DNA of 64,000 bases from Bacillus sp. 03113 (GCF_006546985.1 NZ_VATK01000013.1:1-64000); one strand, 5' to 3'. Numbered from the stretch's first letter, positions 34,554 to 44,596 are shown. Numbers and translations: made by a program. The notes: generated by a model from the sequence alone, not told the origin.

Positions 34554-37500
34554 ATGAATAAGCAAAAAGTAAGGAGAAAATTAAATAAGCTCATTTTATT
34601 TGGCTTTTTTTTCTCTATCATCCTATCAAACATAAGTTTAGCTGTTCCGTCCAAACGGATTTTTGCAGAAGGGACCAATAATGAGGCAGATTCTGCTAAT
34701 CAACAAGATACAGGACTGGCTAAACAACCTATAGATGAACAATTAGGAGAGACTGTTTCTGGTCAAAACGAATCGACTGTGAATGAAGCTGCAACACAAT
34801 CAGAAGTACCCGCAGAAACAGAGAATACACAAGACAAGAAAGAACCAAACAATACTGAAGCTTCTACAAATAAAGTAGAACCTACAGTTGAAAATGTTAC
34901 AGGATCACAATCAACAGAGGCATCTATAAATGAAAATGATTCGTCTACCCAATCAACAGAAGCATCCACAAGTGAATCTCAATCAACAGAGACTTCCACA
35001 AATACGACGCAAAGTAACAATGAACCTTCTTCAATTCAAGCAGAGCTGGGAGTTGAAGAGGAACCAGGTACAGAGATAGAACAATCCTCAAGTAATTTAC
35101 AAACTGAAGCGTTAACAATTACAGATGAACAAACTGAAAAAAGTAACCAGCCTTTGGAAGTAGATTATAATCTTTTGCCGCATTTACTTATTACAGAGAT
35201 TATGCCTAATAATGCAGGTACTGGTACGGATTATTATGAATTCTTCGAGATATATAATAATACTAATCAACCACAAACGTTATCAAATTATTCATTTACA
35301 TACAAATACACGGACTCCGGAGTAGAAAAACCATTTCAGCTTCCTGCAGTAACTATTGAGCCAAAGAAAATAAAGGTTTTTTGGTTTAACAATGGAGATC
35401 GTACATTAGCGGATTTTAATCAAAACTATGGACTTTCGTTAACAAGTGATCAAGTAGTTGAATTTAAGGATGTTTTCACTGGGTTTGCAAACGGGGGAAA
35501 TCGTGCGATTGTCATAAAAGATCATTTAGGAGCAGAAGTTATTTCTGCTAGCTATCTCAGCTCTGAAAGTGATAACACAGGTGCCGATATTCAATACAAA
35601 TATCCACCGACAGGAACTGAAATGGCGAAACTTCAAGTATTAGCAGCTCCAACACCAGGAATGATAGCAACTGAACAAGTCCCTGAGAAAGAAGTTACTA
35701 TACCAGAAAATCAAGTGCCAATGATAAATCATACACCTGTAACAGAAATGAACGCAGGAGAAGATTTAAAAATAAAAGCAGACATAACAGACGATCAAGA
35801 AAATGTTTCAGTAAAGCTATTTTATCAAAGTGAACCGAATGGAAATTTTGAAAGCATCGATATGATCCATACAAGCGGTCAATCCTATGAAGCTACTATT
35901 TCTAAAGAGAAATTGACGTCTGATAAAGTTAAATATTATCTAGCGGTTTCGGATTCTGAACATCAAGTAACATATCCGCAAAATGCTGGTGATTCTATTG
36001 AAGTATCAATTAAACATCCTGTAGAAGAAGATTTTAATCGTTACCCTCAGCTGCTTATCACTGAACTGTCACCAAATTCAAGTGGTGGTGGTACAGATTA
36101 TTATGAGTTTTTTGAGGTTTATAACAATACAAATCAACCACAAGCGTTAACAAATTATTCATTTATATACAAATACACAGACACCGGAGCAGAAAAACCA
36201 TTTCAGCTTCCTGCAGTTACTATTGAGCCACAGACAGCAAAGGTTTTTTGGTATAACAATGGGGACCGCACATTAGCGGATTTCAATCAAAACTATGGAC
36301 TTTCGTTAACAAATGATCAAGTAGTTGAATTTAAGGATGTTTTCCCTGGGTTTGCAAATGGGGGGAATCGTGCCATTGTCATAAAAGACCATTCAGGAGC
36401 AGAAGTCGTTTCTGCTAGCTATCTTAACACTGAAAGTGATAACACAGGTGTCGATATTCAATACAAATATCCTTCATCAGGAACTGAAATGGCAAAACAT
36501 CAAGTATTGGCAGCCTCAACACCTGGAACGATTGATTCCGTTCAAGTTCCAGCAAAGCCTGTAGAGATTAATCCTATTCCGATAGATACAGAGGCGCCTA
36601 ATATCACACATTCTCCTGTAACAAATGCTGATGCTTTCACATCGGTAAAAGTAGAAGCAACCGTTACGGATAACATGGCAGTACCATTTGCGACTCTTTT
36701 TTATAAAAAAGAAGGAGAAGAAGGATTTACTTCCTTAACGATGAATGCATCTGCAGACGGGTCAACAAATTATTCTGCTGAAATTCCAAGCACAAGTGTA
36801 GAATCAAATTTGATTTACTATATTGAAGCAACAGATGGTACAAATAGTGCAAAAACAGAGGAGCATGTTTTAACTGTTAAAAAGTCTGAAGTTGATTATA
36901 GTAAAATCCCATCTTTTCTTGTAACAGAGGTTGTTCCTGATTCTACGAATGTAGGCTCAGCTGATGGATATGAATTCGTGGAAATCTATAACAATACTGA
37001 CAAGGATTTGAGTTTTAAAGATTATAAGCTTTATTACCGATATGGTACGGATCCAAATACGGATGTCATTTGGCCTTCGGTTCCAGATGATGTAGTCATT
37101 CCTTCTCGAAAAACACTCGTATTTTGGATCATTAATGTACAAAATGGTGATAAAACAGTAGCGGATTTTAATGCGAATTACGGCACAAATTTAGTTGAAA
37201 ACAAGGATATTGTAAAAATATACAGCGATGGAATGGCAAATGGCTCTACAAGAGGTCTCGTTGTTGCCACAAATGCAAAAAAAGAACTTTCAGTGGCTTA
37301 TTATTTTGATGAAGCGAATGTAGATGATACTCAAGCAAATAAAGGGATTGTCTACAAATATCCTGTTGATGGATCCACCAAATCAAAGAAAATAAGTGCT
37401 GGTTTAAAAGATGCGACTCCAGGAGCTATTGAATCGGGTCAAGTACCTGAGCAAGTTATTCATATAGAAGAAGATGGCGTGAAGCCTACTATAGAAAATA

Positions 37501-40500
37501 TGACTGGGGTTACAACAATCAACCAAAAAGAAGATATTAAGATTGTAGGAGATGCATCTGATAATACAGATATTAAATCAGTGCGATTGTTTTATCGTAC
37601 AAACACTGACACAGAATACAAGAATGCAATTTTAGCAGAAGATTTCAATGATACGATGTATCATCATACAATTTACTCACCTGATATTATTGGAAAGAAA
37701 TATGTGGAATATTACTTTGTCGTATCAGATGGTACAAATGAAGTAACAAGTGACACATATAAGATTGAGATTACAAGTGACCTTAACGATGATAGCCTTC
37801 GTTTAAATGTGAAGAATGGTGATATTTTAAAAGGAGCTAAAATTCTGAAAGGGACATCGAACACAGATTCACCTGATCATGTGAAATTATCCATTGATGG
37901 GTCTGATATAGCTGAAAATACGTATATGTCCGTGGAGAATCCAGCTTATTTCGCTTTTGAAGTGAGTGGAGTTAATACGTTTTTCCAAAATGGTGTTACA
38001 ATGGGCGAGGATATAATCCGTATTTTTGATGATGGAATTAATAATTGGGATACCATTACAGTCCCAATTGACGCTGATCGTCTTCAATTAGGTGACAATA
38101 TCATTACGGTTCGTGCTGGAAATAAAGCATCGCCATTTCAATTAGACGAATCTGAAGAAAACCGTGATGATTTTAATATTCGAAATGCTCGCTTAGTATT
38201 ACCAGATGGAACTGTAATAATGGATCCAGCACATAATGATCCTAAAAAAACGTATGATATGGGTGATGACGGAACGTATCGACCATTTGAAGATTTCAAA
38301 TTTTTTATACCAGTAGAGCACACCCCTTCAAAATCATACAAATGGGATACAACATCTGTTTCTGATGGAGAGCATGTTGTAAATGTACAAGATACAGATG
38401 AAAAAGTAAGTGCTTCTGTATTGATTGATAATACAGCACCTGTATTAAATACGAACTTAATTGAAGGAAAAGAATACAAAGGGAATTTTAATATCAATGT
38501 AGATGCTTCTGATAAAATTGCTGGTGTTCAAACACTTCAAGTCATGTTAGATGAAAAAGAAATTCCAGTTCCTTTTGATACATCATCATCAAAGCTTTCA
38601 CCTGGGGATCATAAGTTAACAATTGTAGCTTTTGATAAAGTTGGAAACAAAGCAGAGAAAACATTACATTTCTCAGTGGTAAATGAAAATCCGAACAAGC
38701 CTGAGCTTGTTTCACCTACTGATGGCTCTTCTACAAAAGTAGATGGAAATCCAACTTTAAAGGTGAAAGTAACGGATCCAACAAATGATACTCTTGATGT
38801 GTCGTTTTATAAAGGCTTTAAATATGATGCAAGTAAAACAAATGATGTAAAAGCTTTTAAAAATGCAGCGGATGTTGAACCGCCAAATACAATGGTTCCT
38901 GAAGGAGAACAACCCTTCAATACAGAAGATATATCGCTTGTCTCAAAAGAAGATCAGCAATATTTAGTCACAGATTCGAACACAAAATTCCCTTATCATC
39001 GATTTGATGTAACGGTCGATTCTACTGTTGATGAAACAGATCTTGTTGAATTAATTTGGAAAGGGAAATCTTTAGAAGGCAGAAAAGTATCCATGTACGC
39101 ATGGAATCATACGACCAATAAATGGACTACAATTGATTTCAAAATTGCTGGTCAAGGGGACTTTGAATTAAAAGGAAATGTTGCAGTTCGTGAGTTTGTG
39201 AAAGACAATAAAATTAATGTGTTAATCCAAGATGAAATTCCAAGTTCACCTGATCAGTATGATTATACGTTTGTTTGGATGTCTGATACTCAATACTATG
39301 CAGATAGCTATCCATGGATTTATGAGAGAATGACGAACTGGATTGCCGAAAAGCAAGAAGAAATGAAAATTAAATATGTATTCCATACAGGTGATATAGT
39401 CGATAAAGCCGACCAAGAGTACCAATGGAAAGATGCAGATAAATTTATGAAAGTGCTAGATGACAACCATGTTCCGTACGGCGTACTAGCAGGAAACCAT
39501 GATGTTGATCATAAAACAAGTGACTACACACAATACAGTAAGTGGTTTGGTGAAGATAGATTCAAGGATAAGCCTTATTATGGCGGTTCTTATAAAAACA
39601 ATCGCGGACACTATGATTTAGTATCAGCGAATGGAAACGATTATATAATGTTATATATGGGTTGGGGAGTTCAGGATGAAGATATACAATGGATGAGTGA
39701 TATCTTAAAGCAATATCCAGATCGCAAAGCCATATTAAACTTCCATGAGTATTTGTTAGTCTCAGGAAATCGTAGTCCACTAGGAAATAGAATCTATAAT
39801 CAGCTTGTATTACCATATAAAAATGTTATCACTGTTCTTAGTGGTCACTATCATGACTCGGAAACATTGATTGATCCAATTGACGATAATGGTGATGGAA
39901 ATCCTGACCGCCAAGTCTATCAAATGCTTGGAGATTACCAAGGTGGACCTGAAGGCGGACAAGGATATATGAAATTGCTTCATTTTGATCAAAAAAATAA
40001 CAAAATGATGGTCAATACGTATTCACCATATTTAGATGATTATAATTTCTATGATCCGAGCAATTTTCCTGAAAAAGACGAGAGAAACTTAGAGCTTGAT
40101 CTACAGGCAAATGAAAAACGTGTTGCTACTGATTATTTTTCAATCAATATTTACACGGATAATAAGATTGGGAAAGATGAAAATGTTCAAAGTGGAGATG
40201 TAGCAGAAAAAGATTGGAATGATTTGGTTGAAAACACTCAATACTCTTGGTATGCGGTTGTTGAGGACCAATTTACAGGAAGAGCAGTTTCTGACATTTG
40301 GACATTTACAAAAGGGGTGAATAAGTTACCACCTACTGAAGAACCTTCAAATAATGGTGGTGGTAACCAAGTTCCAAGCCCATCTGATCAAGGAGGAAAC
40401 CAAGCGCAAACCCCTTCTGGTCAAGGGGAAAATCAAAATTCCAATCAATCAGGGAATAATGCGAATGGAATTGAACAAAATCAAAGTCAAAATCAAAATA

Positions 40501-40715
40501 ACTCTAGTTTAGAAAGTCAGCAGCATACAAATGCTTCTAATAATTTGAATGATCCGGCTTCTAAACAATCCAAGGATTCGATCTCAAAATTACCGAATAC
40601 AGCAACCACTTTATTTAATTATTTATTGATTGGTGTTCTATGCTTAATCCTTGGGGCTATATCATTATTTTTATACAAAAAATACGCAAGAAAAACGACA
40701 AATAGTTACGAATAG
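34554..40715 (+). CDS. giant wall-anchored metallophosphoesterase with lamin-tail domains (LPNTA)
   Basis: 2053 residues. In order: signal peptide (KLILFGFFFSIILSNISLA), Ser/Thr/Glu-rich stalk to ~195, three lamin-tail (LTD) domains (about 203-380, 492-667, 778-965) with Ig-like spacers, further beta domains, a calcineurin-like phosphoesterase (about 1568-1830), an Asn/Gln-rich wall spacer and the sorting signal LPNTA (2013-2017), hydrophobic helix and basic tail. Metal ligands are D1578 (SDTQ), HTGDIVD, GNHD (1647-1650) and GHYH (1764-1767). LTD domains accompany secreted nucleases and phosphoesterases, so nucleotide or nucleic-acid phosphate scavenging is plausible, as with B. subtilis YhcR. 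Start with AAGGAGG; an ATG-less upstream extension is unlikely. Confidence 0.9.
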   Translation: MNKQKVRRKLNKLILFGFFFSIILSNISLAVPSKRIFAEGTNNEADSANQQDTGLAKQPIDEQLGETVSGQNESTVNEAATQSEVPAETENTQDKKEPNNTEASTNKVEPTVENVTGSQSTEASINENDSSTQSTEASTSESQSTETSTNTTQSNNEPSSIQAELGVEEEPGTEIEQSSSNLQTEALTITDEQTEKSNQPLEVDYNLLPHLLITEIMPNNAGTGTDYYEFFEIYNNTNQPQTLSNYSFTYKYTDSGVEKPFQLPAVTIEPKKIKVFWFNNGDRTLADFNQNYGLSLTSDQVVEFKDVFTGFANGGNRAIVIKDHLGAEVISASYLSSESDNTGADIQYKYPPTGTEMAKLQVLAAPTPGMIATEQVPEKEVTIPENQVPMINHTPVTEMNAGEDLKIKADITDDQENVSVKLFYQSEPNGNFESIDMIHTSGQSYEATISKEKLTSDKVKYYLAVSDSEHQVTYPQNAGDSIEVSIKHPVEEDFNRYPQLLITELSPNSSGGGTDYYEFFEVYNNTNQPQALTNYSFIYKYTDTGAEKPFQLPAVTIEPQTAKVFWYNNGDRTLADFNQNYGLSLTNDQVVEFKDVFPGFANGGNRAIVIKDHSGAEVVSASYLNTESDNTGVDIQYKYPSSGTEMAKHQVLAASTPGTIDSVQVPAKPVEINPIPIDTEAPNITHSPVTNADAFTSVKVEATVTDNMAVPFATLFYKKEGEEGFTSLTMNASADGSTNYSAEIPSTSVESNLIYYIEATDGTNSAKTEEHVLTVKKSEVDYSKIPSFLVTEVVPDSTNVGSADGYEFVEIYNNTDKDLSFKDYKLYYRYGTDPNTDVIWPSVPDDVVIPSRKTLVFWIINVQNGDKTVADFNANYGTNLVENKDIVKIYSDGMANGSTRGLVVATNAKKELSVAYYFDEANVDDTQANKGIVYKYPVDGSTKSKKISAGLKDATPGAIESGQVPEQVIHIEEDGVKPTIENMTGVTTINQKEDIKIVGDASDNTDIKSVRLFYRTNTDTEYKNAILAEDFNDTMYHHTIYSPDIIGKKYVEYYFVVSDGTNEVTSDTYKIEITSDLNDDSLRLNVKNGDILKGAKILKGTSNTDSPDHVKLSIDGSDIAENTYMSVENPAYFAFEVSGVNTFFQNGVTMGEDIIRIFDDGINNWDTITVPIDADRLQLGDNIITVRAGNKASPFQLDESEENRDDFNIRNARLVLPDGTVIMDPAHNDPKKTYDMGDDGTYRPFEDFKFFIPVEHTPSKSYKWDTTSVSDGEHVVNVQDTDEKVSASVLIDNTAPVLNTNLIEGKEYKGNFNINVDASDKIAGVQTLQVMLDEKEIPVPFDTSSSKLSPGDHKLTIVAFDKVGNKAEKTLHFSVVNENPNKPELVSPTDGSSTKVDGNPTLKVKVTDPTNDTLDVSFYKGFKYDASKTNDVKAFKNAADVEPPNTMVPEGEQPFNTEDISLVSKEDQQYLVTDSNTKFPYHRFDVTVDSTVDETDLVELIWKGKSLEGRKVSMYAWNHTTNKWTTIDFKIAGQGDFELKGNVAVREFVKDNKINVLIQDEIPSSPDQYDYTFVWMSDTQYYADSYPWIYERMTNWIAEKQEEMKIKYVFHTGDIVDKADQEYQWKDADKFMKVLDDNHVPYGVLAGNHDVDHKTSDYTQYSKWFGEDRFKDKPYYGGSYKNNRGHYDLVSANGNDYIMLYMGWGVQDEDIQWMSDILKQYPDRKAILNFHEYLLVSGNRSPLGNRIYNQLVLPYKNVITVLSGHYHDSETLIDPIDDNGDGNPDRQVYQMLGDYQGGPEGGQGYMKLLHFDQKNNKMMVNTYSPYLDDYNFYDPSNFPEKDERNLELDLQANEKRVATDYFSINIYTDNKIGKDENVQSGDVAEKDWNDLVENTQYSWYAVVEDQFTGRAVSDIWTFTKGVNKLPPTEEPSNNGGGNQVPSPSDQGGNQAQTPSGQGENQNSNQSGNNANGIEQNQSQNQNNSSLESQQHTNASNNLNDPASKQSKDSISKLPNTATTLFNYLLIGVLCLILGAISLFLYKKYARKTTNSYE
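35166..35683 (+). repeat. intragenic LTD repeat, copy 1
   Basis: This stretch, encoding the first LTD domain, is nearly identical at DNA level to 36032-36549, with long uninterrupted identical runs. The third LTD domain (about 36885-37445) is far more divergent. Confidence 0.85.
36032..36549 (+). repeat. intragenic LTD repeat, copy 2
   Basis: Second near-identical LTD-encoding unit; the period is about 866 bases. It implies recent tandem duplication within the gene or ongoing gene conversion. Confidence 0.85.
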
Positions 40716-40743
40716 TTAATGAATTGAGATGAATGTAAAGATG

Positions 40744-40774
40744 CAGTATCTTCTTTGGAGGGTACTGTTTTTTT
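40744..40774 (+). terminator. terminator/attenuator between surface protein and sortase
   Basis: CAGTATCTTC pairs with GGAGGGTACTG (several G-U pairs) and ends in seven T. The sortase gene has its own ribosome site 65 bases later. Confidence 0.65.
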
Positions 40775-40841
40775 CTAACAGAAAGAGTATATTAAGATTC
40801 ATAGAAACTTCTTTAACTATGTCAGGGGGAGAACTAATTCA

Positions 40842-41432
40842 ATGAAATTTATTAAATATATTTCTCTAATATTCATTGCTGGGGGAGTTCTTTTCGTTAG
40901 CTTTGGTGTATGGGGATTAATCGATACAAATAAGCAAACAGCTCATTCATTAGAGCAGGCAAAAAGAGCTATTTCAAATCCAGTAAAAGCAGATGAATTA
41001 AGAAAAGAAGAAGGAAAGCGATTTGAACCTCCTTTTGGGGATGCTGTTGGCATTTTAGAGCTTTCTACCCTTTCAGCTGAATTACCAATTGTCGAAGGAA
41101 CGGATCCGGATGATCTTAAAAAGGGAGTAGGTCATTATAAAGGAAGCTATTATCCAAATGAAAATGGCCAAATTGTTCTATCTGGACACAGAGATACCGT
41201 ATTTCGTCGTACAAATGAATTGAAAATAGGTGATTCAATTAAAATAAAATTACCTTATGGACAGTTTGAATATGAAATTACTAACACGAAAATTGTTGAC
41301 AGATTGGATACAAGTATTATTACTCTTCAGCATGAAAAAGAAGAGTTAATTCTCACAACCTGTTATCCTTTTAATTATGTTGGAAACGCACCTAAAAGAT
41401 ACATCATCTATGCGGAGAAAATGAATAAGTAA
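40842..41432 (+). CDS. srtD: class D sortase
   Basis: A 196-residue membrane-anchored transpeptidase with one N-terminal membrane helix (ISLIFIAGGVLFVSFGVWG). The catalytic histidine is in LSGHRDTVFR, the cysteine in LILTTCYPF and the arginine in APKRYIIYA. Class D enzymes of Bacillus recognise LPNTA-type signals, exactly the motif at the end of the preceding giant protein, so this is very probably its dedicated sortase. The ribosome site is AGGGGGAG. Confidence 0.93.
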   Translation: MKFIKYISLIFIAGGVLFVSFGVWGLIDTNKQTAHSLEQAKRAISNPVKADELRKEEGKRFEPPFGDAVGILELSTLSAELPIVEGTDPDDLKKGVGHYKGSYYPNENGQIVLSGHRDTVFRRTNELKIGDSIKIKLPYGQFEYEITNTKIVDRLDTSIITLQHEKEELILTTCYPFNYVGNAPKRYIIYAEKMNK

Positions 41433-41439
41433 TCGTTGA

Positions 41440-41487
41440 AAGTGCCAGAATGAAATTGCCTCAAATTTCATTCTGGACACTTTTTAT
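41440..41487. terminator. bidirectional terminator
   Basis: CCAGAATGAAATT pairs with AATTTCATTCTGG, extended by AGTG/ACACT, and is followed by TTTTTATTT. It lies between the convergent sortase and LysE-type genes. Confidence 0.85.
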
Positions 41488-42132
41488 TTATAGAATAAAA
41501 TTTCGATAGCCATCTAAAAAAACGTTTATAGCAAAATAAATAAATAGTCCTGCTGAAATAAAAGAAAATACTTGGAGAATTTTATCACCGAATATGTTCC
41601 CCGCTTTATTAGAAATAATAGGAAGCATTAATGACCATAATATTCCTGCAATAAAAAATCCAGTGAAAAAATAAATAAGAGCTCCTTGAGAATGGTCAGA
41701 TGTACTCGTTGCAATAATACTGCCTCCAACGGATGCAAACCAAAGAAGGGCAGATGGAGAAGCAACAGCAAGACCAAATCCTCTTAAAAAATATGTATGG
41801 ACAGGGGAAGAAGAGATTATTTCTTTTTGCTCATCTAGACTTGTTGATTTCTTTTTAAGGGCTGTTTTAGTCATTTGGAAGGCCATATATAAAAGAATAA
41901 TGGTTCCGCCAATCCAAAGAAAATATCTCACATAAACATTTTCTAACAATAATGAGATTCCGATCAAGGATAGAAATGCATATAGTATATCTCCAAAGCT
42001 TGATCCAACCCCCAGCCAAAAGGCAGGAAACAAACCTCTTGTTAAACTTGTTTGAATAATGGCTACATTGACCATTCCGATATCAAAGCATAAAGATAAT
42101 GAAAGAAGAAAACCAGCGATTACAAATTCCAT
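41488..42132 (-). CDS. LysE/RhtB family exporter
   Basis: A 214-residue membrane protein with about six hydrophobic segments and the LysE-family pattern of an inner-membrane amino acid exporter (FLLSLSLCFDIGMVNVAI, GVGSSFGDILYA). The cargo is unknown. The ribosome site is AGAGGTGACACC. It follows the nitrilase on the same strand, 79 bases after it, so the two may be co-transcribed under the divergent GntR operator. Confidence 0.82.
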   Translation of the reverse strand: MEFVIAGFLLSLSLCFDIGMVNVAIIQTSLTRGLFPAFWLGVGSSFGDILYAFLSLIGISLLLENVYVRYFLWIGGTIILLYMAFQMTKTALKKKSTSLDEQKEIISSSPVHTYFLRGFGLAVASPSALLWFASVGGSIIATSTSDHSQGALIYFFTGFFIAGILWSLMLPIISNKAGNIFGDKILQVFSFISAGLFIYFAINVFLDGYRNFIL

Positions 42133-42211
42133 GGTGTCACCTCTTTATTAGTCAAATGAACATAGACTCTTCACATGACTCCCATTGTTAAGATTGAAGA
42201 ATACTATAAAA

Positions 42212-43027
42212 CTATTTTTCTTCACATATTTGATAATAGATATCAGGTCTTCTTAATTCGAGATAATGGCTAGTCTCTCTTGAGATGGCAACTTCGTTTC
42301 TATCAATTTCTGCATATATAATGCTTGCTTCATCATCCCCTTTAACAATAACATCGCCACTTGGACCAACAAGGATAGATTCTCCTGCAAAATCCATGTC
42401 CCCTTCCATTCCAACTCGATTGCACATACCGATAAATAAATTATTTTGCATGGCAGAAATGCGTAATTCCCATTCAAATTTATCTAAAGGTTCGCTTTTT
42501 GTATTTGCAGTAGGAATAATAATGAGGTCTGCATTTTGTAAAGCACATATTCGATAACTCTCAGGGAGATGTCTATCAAAACAAACGATAATTCCTATTC
42601 GGCCAATGATTGTGTCATAGACTAAGAAGCCTGTGTCAGAAGGATCATAGTATTCTTGTTCATGAAATTGAGGAGCATCTGTGATATGGACCATTTTTGA
42701 GGATCCTAAAATATGTCCTTTTTGATCAATGATAAGAGACGCATCATATTTTTTATTATTTTCTTTTAAGTAAATATTTGGTACAGCTATAATATTAAAC
42801 TCTCTGCATGTTTCTTGCATTTTTTTAATCTTTTCATCCTCAATTGAAAGTAAAAAGTCTGATGTATCGACACCTCTATATTGTGGGAAGAAAGGACTAA
42901 GTTGTAATTCTGGAAAACAAATCAATTGCGCTCCATTTTTGGAAGCTTCTTCTATTAACTGTAACGACTTATTAAAGTTGCTGTCAACATTTTCATTCAT
43001 TTTCATTTGGGCTAAAGCGATTTTCAA
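42212..43027 (-). CDS. carbon-nitrogen hydrolase (nitrilase superfamily)
   Basis: About 271 residues. The complete Glu-Lys-Cys triad is visible: CFPELQLS, GSSKMVH and GIIVCFDRHLPE. This superfamily hydrolyses amides, nitriles or carbamoyl groups; the branch looks like N-carbamoyl-amino-acid/beta-ureidopropionase or omega-amidase enzymes, not a true nitrilase. The TTG at 43027 fits GAGGTG as ribosome site; a GTG at 43036 overlaps that site. Adjacent exporter and GntR regulator suggest handling of a small amide or amino acid. Confidence 0.87.
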   Translation of the reverse strand: MKIALAQMKMNENVDSNFNKSLQLIEEASKNGAQLICFPELQLSPFFPQYRGVDTSDFLLSIEDEKIKKMQETCREFNIIAVPNIYLKENNKKYDASLIIDQKGHILGSSKMVHITDAPQFHEQEYYDPSDTGFLVYDTIIGRIGIIVCFDRHLPESYRICALQNADLIIIPTANTKSEPLDKFEWELRISAMQNNLFIGMCNRVGMEGDMDFAGESILVGPSGDVIVKGDDEASIIYAEIDRNEVAISRETSHYLELRRPDIYYQICEEK

Positions 43028-43142
43028 TTGAAGCACCTCATCTATTTTTAGTTTGTTTGCTGGACTTTAATATGTAAGGTCATGGTAGATAAAGGAGAAA
43101 GCCCTAAATAACTTTATGAAGAATCTACTTCCGTGATATAAT

Positions 43143-43166
43143 TGGTATGTGGCATACCACATACCA
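43143..43166. promoter_or_regulatory. GntR-type operator palindrome
   Basis: A perfect 10-bp inverted repeat (TGGTATGTGG and CCACATACCA, spacer CATA) lies in the 233-base gap between the divergent nitrilase and gntR genes. A second, overlapping inverted repeat, GGTATG-TGG-CATACC, is nested in it. The GGTAT/ATACC half-sites suit FCD-type GntR regulators. Confidence 0.7.
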
Positions 43167-43260
43167 TAAAAGTAATTGTAAATATCACTTCTGTCAATCA
43201 TTTTATTGATTAATATAAAAGGAAACATTAAGATTATTTACACAGTGAGGTGATTAAAGC

Positions 43261-43914
43261 ATGGAAATACCTAAAATAGATAAGCCCGATTCATATAAAT
43301 TACTTGCTTATAAACAAATAAAGAAAGCAATTATCCATCATTCAATGAAGGGTGGAGAAATTATTTCTGAAAGAGATTTAAGTGCTACATTGGGCATTAG
43401 CCGAACACCAATTAGAGAAGCTACTCTACAGTTAGAGATGGAGGGCTGGTTAGAGATTCTTCCACGCAAAGGAATTTTAGTGAAAAGTATTAAGGAAAAA
43501 GATGTTGAGGAGATCATGCAGCTGCGCAAAGCATTGGAATGTTTGGTCATTGATTTGCTAATGCCTATTATTTCAGAGAAGACTATTAAAAAAATAGAAG
43601 AAATCTTTCTTCCTCAGCCCAATCAAACAGAAGAAGAAATTCTAGCTGTTAATACAGGTGGTGATATCCATCTTCACTTAGCAGAATTGACAGAAAATAA
43701 ACGCTTAATTAATTGGATAAATATCCTTAGTGAACAGATTCTTTGGTTAGGTACAAAAGCAATTGTCATTCCTGGTAGGCTAGAGGAGGTTATTGCAGAG
43801 CATGCAAATATTATTCAGGCCTTTAAAAATAGAGATAAAGAAGAGGCATACAAGCGTACAATTGAGCATTTAGAAAAGACTAGAAATGCTATATTATCCA
43901 ATTTTAACGATTGA
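43261..43914 (+). CDS. GntR family (FCD) transcriptional regulator
   Basis: 217 residues. The winged helix (about 12-80) contains ERDLSATLGISRTPIREATLQLE, and the C-terminal all-helical FCD ligand domain includes the metal/ligand histidines around GGDIHLHLAELTENKRL and AEHANIIQAF. It probably binds the palindrome at 43143 and controls the divergent nitrilase-LysE pair, itself and the following LysE gene. The ribosome site is GAGGTGATT. Confidence 0.9.
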   Translation: MEIPKIDKPDSYKLLAYKQIKKAIIHHSMKGGEIISERDLSATLGISRTPIREATLQLEMEGWLEILPRKGILVKSIKEKDVEEIMQLRKALECLVIDLLMPIISEKTIKKIEEIFLPQPNQTEEEILAVNTGGDIHLHLAELTENKRLINWINILSEQILWLGTKAIVIPGRLEEVIAEHANIIQAFKNRDKEEAYKRTIEHLEKTRNAILSNFND

Positions 43915-43968
43915 TTTTTAGAGTTCAGACTATAACAAAAAATAACGAAAAGAATGGTGGGAATTACG

Positions 43969-44595
43969 ATGTTTGGCATTATTCATTTTGAGATTTTTGT
44001 CCTAACTGGCATTCTTTTAAATGTAACACCTGGAACAGACACTATGTATATTATTAGTCGAAGTGTTTCTCAAGGAAAAAGAGCGGGGATCTATTCTGTG
44101 CTTGGTGTTTCAACAGGTACCATTATACATACCCTTTTAGCTGCTTTTGGATTATCTATCATTTTAACTAAATCTGTTCTTTTATTTAATATTATTAAGA
44201 TTTTGGGAGCTGTTTATTTAGCCTACTTAGGAATAAATATGCTGTTAAAGAAAACGAGCTTAAAAGAGGCTGAAACACAGAAGAATGTAAAATTAAGAAA
44301 AATTTATGTGCAGGGAATCATATCAAATGTAATGAATCCAAAGGTAGCACTTTTTTTCTTGGCATTTCTACCACAATTTATTAATACAAAGGATTCAAGT
44401 CCCATACCATTTATTATACTTGGACTTACTTTTACTTTAACCGGGACGATTTGGTGTTTACTTGTTGCTAATTTCGCTTCCTTCACAACGAAAAAACTAA
44501 GAAAGAATGCAAATACTGCCACCATTTTAAATAAATTAACTGGAATTGTATTTATCGGGATGGGACTAAAATTGTTAAAAATAAAACCTTCATAA
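43969..44595 (+). CDS. LysE/RhtB family exporter
   Basis: About 208 residues with six hydrophobic segments and the strongest LysE/RhtB signature in the window: LNVTPGTDTMYIISRSVSQGKRAGIYSVLG (in two parts) and NVMNPKVALFFLAFLPQF. Exports amino acids such as homoserine, threonine or lysine in characterised members. The ATG at 43969 fits GGTGGG; an ATG at 43954 overlaps it. It lies 54 bases after gntR. A structured repeat begins right after its stop. Confidence 0.87.
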   Translation: MFGIIHFEIFVLTGILLNVTPGTDTMYIISRSVSQGKRAGIYSVLGVSTGTIIHTLLAAFGLSIILTKSVLLFNIIKILGAVYLAYLGINMLLKKTSLKEAETQKNVKLRKIYVQGIISNVMNPKVALFFLAFLPQFINTKDSSPIPFIILGLTFTLTGTIWCLLVANFASFTTKKLRKNANTATILNKLTGIVFIGMGLKLLKIKPS

Positions 44596-44596
44596 A

